The notes under the pieces: model-generated | The model's input: only the letters and a program-made list of their open reading frames with translations | Told to the model about the DNA's origin: nothing | The model's database searches: none | In this document: one piece after another, positions 6,499 through 11,917 of the stretch | How the letters are laid out: the number at the start of each line of letters is the position of its first letter | Position numbering within the stretch: position 1 is the stretch's first letter | DNA from: Collinsella sp. | GTDB taxonomy: Bacteria; Actinomycetota; Coriobacteriia; Coriobacteriales; Coriobacteriaceae | Reading direction: 5' to 3' | Assembly (NCBI GenBank): GCA_019419625.1 | Contig: DXZO01000036.1 | Location: forward strand, 21,791-33,707 | DNA length: 11,917 nucleotides | Position numbers and translations under genes: made by a program

Positions 6499-7811
6499 CC
6501 CGCATCGCCCCGTCCCCGCTCAAGGGCACCGTTCCCGCCATCGCATCCAAGTCGATGGCGCACCGCCTCATCATCTGCGCTGCGCTCGCCAACGGCGAGA
6601 CGCACGTCACTTGCAACACCACCTGCGCCGATATCGAGGCCACGGTGCGCTGCCTCACGGCCCTGGGTGCCCGCATCGAGACCGTCGAGGATGGCTTCCA
6701 GGTCCACCCCACCATGAAGAGTATTGAGTTCGGCCTGCTCAAGGCACTTGCGGGCGGCACGCTCGACTGCGGCGAGAGCGGCTCCACGCTCCGCTTTATG
6801 CTGCCCGTCGCCTGCGCGCTGGGAGCAGAGGCAACCTTTGTGGGCCAGGGCCGTCTGGGTGCACGCCCGCTCTCTCCGCTCTCCGACGAGATCATTGCCG
6901 CCGGCTGCGACCTGCAGGGTCTGGGCGGTTTTCCGCTCAAGACAAGCGGCCGCATGCGCCCGGGCACCTTTATCCTGCCGGGCAACGTGAGTTCGCAGTA
7001 CATCTCCGGCCTGCTGCTGGCAGCCCCGCTGCTGGCCCAGCCCTCCTGCGTGCAGGTGACCGGCCTGATCGAGAGCCGCCCCTATATCAACCTGACGATC
7101 CAGGCCATGAAGGCCTTCGGCGTCGAGGTCAACGTCGAGCGTATCCCCGCCAAGGACGGCCAGCCCGAGATCACGAACTTCCGCGTGAGCAGCGGCTCGT
7201 ACCGCACGCCTGGCAACGTGGCTGTCGAGGGCGACTGGTCCAACGCCGCCTTTTGGCTGTGCGCCGGCGCCATCGGTACCGACCCCATCACCGTCGAGGG
7301 CGTGTCGCTTAGCTCCGCGCAAGGCGACCGCAACGTGCTTGCCGCGCTCTCGCGCTTTGGCGCCCGCATCGTGCGCTCCACCAACGCCGCCACCGTGCAG
7401 TCCGACAAGCTCGCCGGCTTTGAGATGAGCGCGCACGACATCCCCGACCTGGTGCCCGTAATCTCGGCCGTGGCATCACTGGCGCAGGGCCGCACGTTCA
7501 TCCGCGACTGCGCCCGCCTGCGTATCAAGGAATCCGACCGCCTGGCAACCACCACCCGCGAGCTCACCGCACTGGGTGCGCAGGTGCGCATTGCCGGCGA
7601 CGACCTCATCATCAAGGGTGTCGACGCCTTTACCGGCGGCGAGGTCGATTCGCACAACGACCACCGCATCGCCATGATGGCCGCCATCGCCGCGAGCCGT
7701 GCTACCGGCGAGGTCGTGATCCACGGTGCCGAGGCCGTCAACAAGTCCTATCCCGATTTCTTTGACCACTACCGCCTGCTGGGCGGCAAGGTCACGCTCG
7801 AGGAGGAGTAG
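6492..7811 (+). CDS. aroA: 3-phosphoshikimate 1-carboxyvinyltransferase (EPSP synthase)
   Basis: Transfers the enolpyruvyl group of PEP to shikimate-3-phosphate, step six of the pathway and the target of glyphosate. The 439 residues contain SKSMAHR (19-25, with the substrate-binding Lys20, Ser21 and Arg25), GESGSTLRF (94-102), GNVSSQYISGLLLAAP (164-179), SRPY (195-198), the catalytic Asp in IPD (Asp319), KESDR (346-350, Glu347), NDHR (389-392) and Lys418. The ESGSTLRF form, with Phe where E. coli has Pro101, is seen in clostridial enzymes; the glyphosate-contact glycine appears retained (Gly97). The ATG lies inside the end of aroB, with AAGGGAG 10 bases upstream. The gene ends in three Glu codons that double as the ribosome binding site of aroC. 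Confidence 0.97.
   Translation: MLARIAPSPLKGTVPAIASKSMAHRLIICAALANGETHVTCNTTCADIEATVRCLTALGARIETVEDGFQVHPTMKSIEFGLLKALAGGTLDCGESGSTLRFMLPVACALGAEATFVGQGRLGARPLSPLSDEIIAAGCDLQGLGGFPLKTSGRMRPGTFILPGNVSSQYISGLLLAAPLLAQPSCVQVTGLIESRPYINLTIQAMKAFGVEVNVERIPAKDGQPEITNFRVSSGSYRTPGNVAVEGDWSNAAFWLCAGAIGTDPITVEGVSLSSAQGDRNVLAALSRFGARIVRSTNAATVQSDKLAGFEMSAHDIPDLVPVISAVASLAQGRTFIRDCARLRIKESDRLATTTRELTALGAQVRIAGDDLIIKGVDAFTGGEVDSHNDHRIAMMAAIAASRATGEVVIHGAEAVNKSYPDFFDHYRLLGGKVTLEEE
7801..7806 (+). promoter_or_regulatory. Ribosome binding site of aroC
   Basis: A perfect AGGAGG within the terminal Glu codons of aroA lies six bases before ATG 7813. It settles the aroC start against the longer open frame beginning at 7726, and links aroC translation to the end of aroA. 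Confidence 0.85.
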
Positions 7812-7812
7812 C

Positions 7813-8910
7813 ATGTCCTCGACCTTTGGCAACGTTTTGCATCTGAGCATTTTCGGCCAGTCGCACTCCCCTGCAATCGGTTGCTCACTCGATGGCATTC
7901 CCGCCGGTATCGCCATTGACCAGGAGCAGCTGCAGGCCTTTTTGGACCGTCGAGCCCCCGGCCGCGACGAGACCGCAACCAAGCGCCGCGAGGCCGACGC
8001 CGCGCATATCATTGCCGGTGTAGTCGACGGACACACCACTGGCGCACCCATCGCAGCAATTATCGAGAACACCAACACGCGCTCCAAGGACTATTCCGAG
8101 CTGCGCCGCAAACCACGCCCCGGGCACGCAGACTTTCCGGCGCGCGTGAAGTACCACAACATGCACGACGTCGCCGGCGGCGGGCATTTCTCCGGACGCC
8201 TGACGGCCCCCCTATGCATCGCCGGCGGCATCGCACTGCAGGCACTCGAGGCACGCGGCATTCAGGTCATGGCACACGTCGCGCAGATCGGCGGCATCTC
8301 GGACCTACCCATGGACGACATGGTCTATCGCGAGACCGACCGCAAGGCGATCCTTACAAACGACCTGCCCTGCATCGACGCCGCCGCTGCCGGTCGCATG
8401 CGCGAAGAAATTCTGGCCGCGCGCGACGAGCTCGACAGCATCGGCGGCATCGTGGAGTGCGGCATCTACGGGCTTCCCGCGGGTATCGGCGACCCCATGT
8501 TCGACGGCATCGAGAACCGCATCGCGCAAATTGCGTTTGGCATTCCCGCCGTGAAGGGCGTGGAGTTTGGCATGGGCTTTGCCGTAGCCGCCATGCGCGG
8601 CAGCGAGAACAACGATCCGTACCGCGTTGATGCCGAGACCGGCGAGATTGCAGTCGAGTCCAATAACGCCGGCGGCATCCTGGGCGGCATCTCCACCGGC
8701 ACACCCGTCATGTGGCGTATGGCCGTAAAGCCGACGCCCTCCATTGGCCGCGAGCAGCAGACGGTGGACATGGACGCTATGGAAAATGCCGAGCTCTCGG
8801 TCCACGGCCGCCACGATCCCTGCATCGTCCCGCGCGCCGTCCCCGTAGCCGAGGCAGCCGCCGCCCTCGCGATTTGGGACGCCCTCCTCGAGGACGCAGG
8901 CCAGCGCTAA
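7813..8910 (+). CDS. aroC: Chorismate synthase
   Basis: Eliminates phosphate from EPSP to form chorismate using reduced FMN, step seven of the pathway. The 365 residues show the family signatures: GQSHSP with His18 (15-20; usually GESHG), SLDGIPAG (25-32), RPGHAD with His105 (102-107), GGGHFSGRLTAPL (122-134), GSENND (263-268), NNAGGILGGISTG (284-296) and GRHDPC (332-337). The GGGHFSGR form resembles clostridial enzymes rather than the GGGRSSAR form of proteobacteria. Both catalytic histidines are present. The start is fixed by the AGGAGG in aroA, one base separating the two genes. It is the last gene of the first tightly packed block; 137 bases of hairpin-rich sequence follow before pheA. 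Confidence 0.96.
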   Translation: MSSTFGNVLHLSIFGQSHSPAIGCSLDGIPAGIAIDQEQLQAFLDRRAPGRDETATKRREADAAHIIAGVVDGHTTGAPIAAIIENTNTRSKDYSELRRKPRPGHADFPARVKYHNMHDVAGGGHFSGRLTAPLCIAGGIALQALEARGIQVMAHVAQIGGISDLPMDDMVYRETDRKAILTNDLPCIDAAAAGRMREEILAARDELDSIGGIVECGIYGLPAGIGDPMFDGIENRIAQIAFGIPAVKGVEFGMGFAVAAMRGSENNDPYRVDAETGEIAVESNNAGGILGGISTGTPVMWRMAVKPTPSIGREQQTVDMDAMENAELSVHGRHDPCIVPRAVPVAEAAAALAIWDALLEDAGQR

Positions 8911-8918
8911 AAATCTCC

Positions 8919-8938
8919 GGGGGCCAACTCCGGCCCCC
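8919..8938 (+). terminator. GC-rich hairpin after aroC
   Basis: GGGGGCC (8919-8925) and GGCCCCC (8932-8938) form a perfect 7-bp stem with a 6-base loop, eight bases after the aroC stop. No U-tract follows directly; the next T-run lies inside the large palindrome. It may be a weak or decayed terminator, or a 3' end stabiliser. Confidence 0.35.
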
Positions 8939-8950
8939 CACGCCCACCCA

Positions 8951-9026
8951 GTGATTTTTCTGGGACGGGGATTAAAAAATCATTAGGTACACAATGATTT
9001 TTTAATCCCCGTCCCAGAAAAATCAC
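8951..9026. repeat. Perfect 34-bp inverted repeat with 8-base loop between aroC and pheA
   Basis: Arms 8951-8984 and 8993-9026 are exact reverse complements over all 34 bases, with AGGTACAC between. Each arm is itself a smaller hairpin: TGATTTTT and AAAAATCA flank a 15-base loop containing GGGACGGGG. The whole is therefore two small hairpin units in opposite orientation, like a paired REP element. In RNA it would form one very long stem starting 40 bases after the aroC stop and ending 21 bases before the pheA ATG. It could terminate transcription, protect the upstream mRNA, or be a mobile repeat. It has no coding capacity and no transposase nearby. Confidence 0.95.
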
Positions 9027-9035
9027 CGACACATG

Positions 9036-9042
9036 AAAGGGG
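9036..9042 (+). promoter_or_regulatory. Ribosome binding site of pheA
   Basis: AAAGGGG lies five bases before ATG 9048. It favours that start over the in-frame ATG at 9033, which has no Shine-Dalgarno and immediately follows the palindrome. Confidence 0.7.
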
Positions 9043-9047
9043 CCTCC

Positions 9048-10193
9048 ATGGACCTTGCCGATATTCGCCAGGCCATCGATGGCATCGACACAACGCTCCT
9101 CAACAGCTTTGTCGAACGCATGGACATTGCCGCCGAAGTCGCCAAATCCAAGATCGAGATGGGCAAGGCCGTCTTTGACCCCGCCCGCGAACGCTCCAAA
9201 CTCAACAACCTCGCCAACCGCGCACCCGAGCGCTACGAGGCCCAGACCATCACCCTGTTCCGCCTCCTCATGAGCATGAGCAAGGCCGAGCAGCAGCGCT
9301 ACATCAACGAGCTCAAGGGCATCACGGTGTCGCAAAAAGCCCGCGCCACGGCCGTAGCCTTTGACACGCCCTTCCCTCAGACGGCCACTGTCGCCTGCCA
9401 GGGCGTCGAAGGCGCCTACAGCCAGATTGCCGCGTGCAAACTCTTCGACGTGCCCGATATCGCGTTCTTAGAGACCTTTGAGGGCGTCATGCGCGCCGTA
9501 CGCGACGGCTTTTGCGAGTTTGGCGTACTGCCCATCGAAAACTCAACCGCCGGTACAGTCAACGCCGTCTACGACCTGCTCGCACAGTTCGACTTTCATA
9601 TCGTGCGCTCGCTGCGCCTCAAGATCGATCACAACCTGCTCGTCAAACCCGGCACCAAGCTCGCCGAAGTGCGCGAGGTCTACAGCCATGGCCAAGCCAT
9701 TGCCCAGTGCGCCGGCTTTATCGAGGGCCACGGCCTGCATGCCACCAAGTACCCCAACACCGCCATGTCGGCCGAGATGGTCGCCAACTCCGAGCGCACC
9801 GACGTCGCCGCTATCGCCTCGCGCAGCTGTGCGGCACTCTACAGCTTGGAGGTGCTGGAGTCCAACATCCAGGACTCGGACAACAACTACACGCGCTTTG
9901 TCGTCATCAGCCGCGAGCCGCGCGTCTATCCCGGTGCCAACCGTACCTCGCTTATGATCACCACGGCCAACGAGCCGGGCGCGCTCTATCGCGTACTCGA
10001 GCGTTTCTACGCACTCAACATCAACCTCATCAAGCTCGAGAGCCGCCCCATCCCCGGTCGTGACTTTGAGTTTATGTTCTACTTTGACCTGGACTGCCCC
10101 TTTGGCAGCAAGGCCCTCGACGACTTGCTCGACTCAATCGACGACGTGTGCGAGAGCTTCACCTATTTTGGCAGCTATACGGAGGTGCTCTAG
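9048..10193 (+). CDS. pheA: Bifunctional chorismate mutase / prephenate dehydratase (P-protein)
   Basis: Converts chorismate to prephenate and then to phenylpyruvate, the precursor of phenylalanine. The 381 residues divide into an AroQ-type chorismate mutase (about 1-90; Arg7, Arg24, Lys35, Asp44, Arg47, Glu48 and Gln82 line up with the E. coli P-protein active site), a prephenate dehydratase domain (about 112-290) with GVLPIENSTAGTV (159-171) and the catalytic TRF (282-284), and a C-terminal ACT domain (about 299-375) with GAL and ESRP (331-334), which in this family binds phenylalanine for feedback inhibition. The usual SHPQA motif reads SHGQA (213-217). It is the only chorismate mutase domain in the window, so it probably also feeds TyrA. 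It abuts the next gene directly. Confidence 0.96.
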   Translation: MDLADIRQAIDGIDTTLLNSFVERMDIAAEVAKSKIEMGKAVFDPARERSKLNNLANRAPERYEAQTITLFRLLMSMSKAEQQRYINELKGITVSQKARATAVAFDTPFPQTATVACQGVEGAYSQIAACKLFDVPDIAFLETFEGVMRAVRDGFCEFGVLPIENSTAGTVNAVYDLLAQFDFHIVRSLRLKIDHNLLVKPGTKLAEVREVYSHGQAIAQCAGFIEGHGLHATKYPNTAMSAEMVANSERTDVAAIASRSCAALYSLEVLESNIQDSDNNYTRFVVISREPRVYPGANRTSLMITTANEPGALYRVLERFYALNINLIKLESRPIPGRDFEFMFYFDLDCPFGSKALDDLLDSIDDVCESFTYFGSYTEVL

Positions 10194-11444
10194 ATGACCG
10201 ATACCGCCGCAACCCGCCCCTACGGCGTACTTGGCCGCGTGCTGGGCCACAGCTACACCCCGACCATCTACAAAGAGCTCGCTGGGCTTAAGTACGTGCG
10301 ATTTGAGCGCGAGCCCGAAGACCTCGCGGCCTTTATGGCGGGCGACGAGTGGGAAGGCACCAACGTAACCATCCCTTACAAGCGCGCCGTCATGGAATAC
10401 CTGGACGAGCTGAGCCCCCTGGCCGAGCGCATGGGCAACGTCAACACCATCACGCGCCTACCCGATGGCCGCCTGCGCGGCGACAACACCGACTACTTTG
10501 GTTTTCGGTGTCTGGTCGAGGAGTTGGGCGTAGAGGTAGCCGGTAAGAAGGTCCTCGTGCTCGGTGCCACCGGTGGCGCTGGCACTACGGCCAGCATGGT
10601 GCTCGGCGATCTGGGAGCCATCGTCGTACCCGTGGGTCGCACGAGCGAGGTCAATTACGGCAACATCGCGCAGCAATCCGATGCGGCGCTGCTTGTCAAC
10701 TGCACGCCCGCCGGCATGTTCCCCCACTGCCCCGACGCTCCCTGTACGCTCGAGGGCCTCGATGCGCTCGAGGGCGTCATCGACATCGTCTACAACCCCG
10801 CCCACACGGGTCTGATGCTCGAGGCCGAGCGCCGAGGCATCCCCTGCATCGGCGGTCTGCTCATGCTTGTGGCACAAGCAGCACAAGCTGTCGAGCGCTA
10901 CACCGGTCAGATTACACCGCGCGAGCGCATCCTGGATGTGACGGAGCGGCTGTCCCACCGCGAACAGAATATCACGCTGATTGGCATGCCGGGTTCGGGC
11001 AAGACCCGTGTAGGCGAGCAGATCGCCCAGCTCACGGGCCACGAGCACATCGACCTCGATCGCGCCCTCGAGGAGCGCCTGGGGATGCCCTGTGCCAACT
11101 TTATCGTCGAACGGGGCGAAGCGGCCTTCCGCGAGCAGGAGACGGCGGAGTTGGCCGACATCTCCAAGCGCAGTGGCCTGGTGCTCTCCACCGGCGGCGG
11201 CGTGGTCACGCGCGACGAAAACTATCCGCTGCTGCACCAGAACAGCCAGATCGTGATGCTCAACCGCAAGCTCGACGAACTCGCCCACAAGGGACGCCCC
11301 ATCACCGCCCGCGATGGCATCGATAAGCTTGCCGAACAGCGCATGCCGCGCTACCGCGCCTGGGCCGACTACATCATCGACTCACGCGACTGCGCCGCCA
11401 ACACCGCTCGCGCCGTCCTCGACACCCTCCCACCCGCTCTCTAA
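10194..11444 (+). CDS. aroE-aroK: Fused shikimate dehydrogenase (AroE) - shikimate kinase (AroK)
   Basis: One 416-residue protein carrying steps four and five: NADPH-dependent reduction of 3-dehydroshikimate, then phosphorylation of shikimate. The AroE half (1 to about 245) shows GHSYTP (18-23; usually HSxSP), NVTIPYK with catalytic Lys63, GDNTD with catalytic Asp100, the nucleotide loop GATGGAG (124-130), NCTPAGMFP (169-177) and GGLLMLVAQA (220-229). It is shorter than the usual 270-290 residues. The AroK half (about 258-416) shows the Walker A GMPGSGKT (264-271), DLD (287-289), GEAAFREQE (308-316), STGGG (332-336), GRP in the lid (367-369) and Arg386 in MPRYRAW. A linker of about 15 residues joins them with no frameshift or internal start needed. 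GGAGGT precedes the ATG, which directly follows the pheA stop. Confidence 0.95.
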   Translation: MTDTAATRPYGVLGRVLGHSYTPTIYKELAGLKYVRFEREPEDLAAFMAGDEWEGTNVTIPYKRAVMEYLDELSPLAERMGNVNTITRLPDGRLRGDNTDYFGFRCLVEELGVEVAGKKVLVLGATGGAGTTASMVLGDLGAIVVPVGRTSEVNYGNIAQQSDAALLVNCTPAGMFPHCPDAPCTLEGLDALEGVIDIVYNPAHTGLMLEAERRGIPCIGGLLMLVAQAAQAVERYTGQITPRERILDVTERLSHREQNITLIGMPGSGKTRVGEQIAQLTGHEHIDLDRALEERLGMPCANFIVERGEAAFREQETAELADISKRSGLVLSTGGGVVTRDENYPLLHQNSQIVMLNRKLDELAHKGRPITARDGIDKLAEQRMPRYRAWADYIIDSRDCAANTARAVLDTLPPAL

Positions 11445-11446
11445 CC

Positions 11447-11489
11447 AAAACCACCACAAAGGGGACAGGCACCTTTGTGGTGGTTTTTT
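11447..11489 (+). terminator. Perfect 16-bp hairpin with T-run between aroEK and aroQ
   Basis: AAAACCACCACAAAGG (11447-11462) pairs exactly with 11472-11487 around the loop GGACAGGCA, and the sequence ends in six T. It begins two bases after the aroEK stop, so it can act as an intrinsic terminator, and the A-run on the other side would let it work in both directions. Its loop (GGGGACAGGCACC with the closing bases) resembles the GGGACGGGG loops in the palindrome before pheA, so it may belong to a dispersed hairpin family recruited as a terminator. Confidence 0.75.
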
Positions 11490-11530
11490 CATTCCGCCTC
11501 GCCAAATCGACCAACCCAAAGGAAGCAGCC

Positions 11531-11917
11531 ATGAAAGCACTCGTCATCAACGGCCCCAACCTCAACATGCTCGGTATTCGCGAGCCGGGCATCTACGGCA
11601 GCGACAACTACGACCGCTTGGTCCAGATCTGCCAGGAGGCAGGCGCCGCGCAGGGCTTTGACGAGGTCGAGGTCTTCCAGTCCAACCACGAGGGCAGCAT
11701 CGTCGACAAGATCCAGGAGACCTATGGAAAGGTCGACGGCATCGTCATCAACCCGGCGGCCTACACGCACACGAGCGTGGCGATCCTCGACGCCCTCAAA
11801 GCCGTCGCCATCCCCGCAGTGGAGGTCCACATCAGCGCCGTCGAGACGCGCGAGGACTTCCGCCAGGTGAGCTATGCCCGCCTGGCCTGCTTCGCCACCA
11901 TCACCGGCGAGGGCCTG
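11531..11917 (+). CDS. aroQ: Type II 3-dehydroquinate dehydratase, cut by window edge
   Basis: Dehydrates 3-dehydroquinate to 3-dehydroshikimate, step three of the pathway. The first 129 residues are present of a family length near 145-150; the reading frame is open at the right edge. Type II signatures are clear: NGPNLNMLG (7-15), Arg17 and the catalytic Tyr22 in the active-site loop, SNHEGSI (51-57), INPAAYTHTS (73-82; usually NPGAYTHTS) and EVHIS with the general acid His100 (98-102), then REDFR (107-111). The stretch after EVHIS lacks the common asparagine (SAVETRED rather than SNIxxRE). AAAGGA lies 7 bases before the ATG. It follows a strong hairpin, so it may be expressed less than, or separately from, the genes upstream, although no promoter was recognised. 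Confidence 0.95.
   Translation, partial: MKALVINGPNLNMLGIREPGIYGSDNYDRLVQICQEAGAAQGFDEVEVFQSNHEGSIVDKIQETYGKVDGIVINPAAYTHTSVAILDALKAVAIPAVEVHISAVETREDFRQVSYARLACFATITGEGL

Noticed and set aside
7726..7812. N-terminal extension of aroC to ATG 7726
   Set aside because: The extra 29 residues are out-of-frame aroA sequence of low-complexity Ser/Arg type; the perfect AGGAGG places the start at 7813.

Overview
The window looks like a high-GC Gram-positive chromosome, most probably a Coriobacteriia member such as Collinsella. This is inferred from the strongly GC-biased third codon positions, the gene content and order, and hairpin repeats carrying GGGACAGG-type loops; no rRNA or other taxonomic marker is present. 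Every complete gene is intact and no transposase, integrase or phage gene is visible.

Layout. The left third is on the minus strand: a partial zinc-ribbon protein running off the left edge (1-221), a P-type cation ATPase with a long basic C-terminal tail (341-3058), and a tRNA-Arg(CCG) (3134-3210) with its own promoter and terminator. A divergent intergenic region of about 200 bases (3211-3414) holds the tRNA promoter and the 5' leader of the plus-strand operon. That leader contains an intrinsic-terminator-like hairpin ahead of the first gene, so attenuation is possible.

The rest (3415-11917) is an aromatic amino acid cluster on the plus strand: aroF (DAHP synthase), tyrA (prephenate dehydrogenase), aroB, aroA, aroC, pheA (chorismate mutase-prephenate dehydratase), a fused aroE-aroK (shikimate dehydrogenase plus shikimate kinase), and aroQ (type II dehydroquinase, cut by the right edge). 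Together they encode all seven steps from PEP and erythrose-4-phosphate to chorismate, plus the branches to phenylpyruvate and 4-hydroxyphenylpyruvate. Allosteric control is suggested by the N-terminal regulatory domain of AroF and the C-terminal ACT domain of PheA.

The genes are tightly packed: aroF-tyrA are 3 bases apart, aroB-aroA overlap by 7, aroA-aroC are 1 base apart and pheA-aroEK abut. Two gaps break the packing, and each holds a conspicuous inverted repeat: a perfect 34-bp palindrome between aroC and pheA, and a perfect 16-bp hairpin between aroEK and aroQ. These split the cluster into aroF-tyrA-aroB-aroA-aroC, pheA-aroEK and aroQ. The two repeats share a design (unrelated stems, similar GGGAC-R-GG loop) and are the least explained sequence here. 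I did not see a wholly new multi-gene system; the coding content is well-known metabolism with some unusual protein details.
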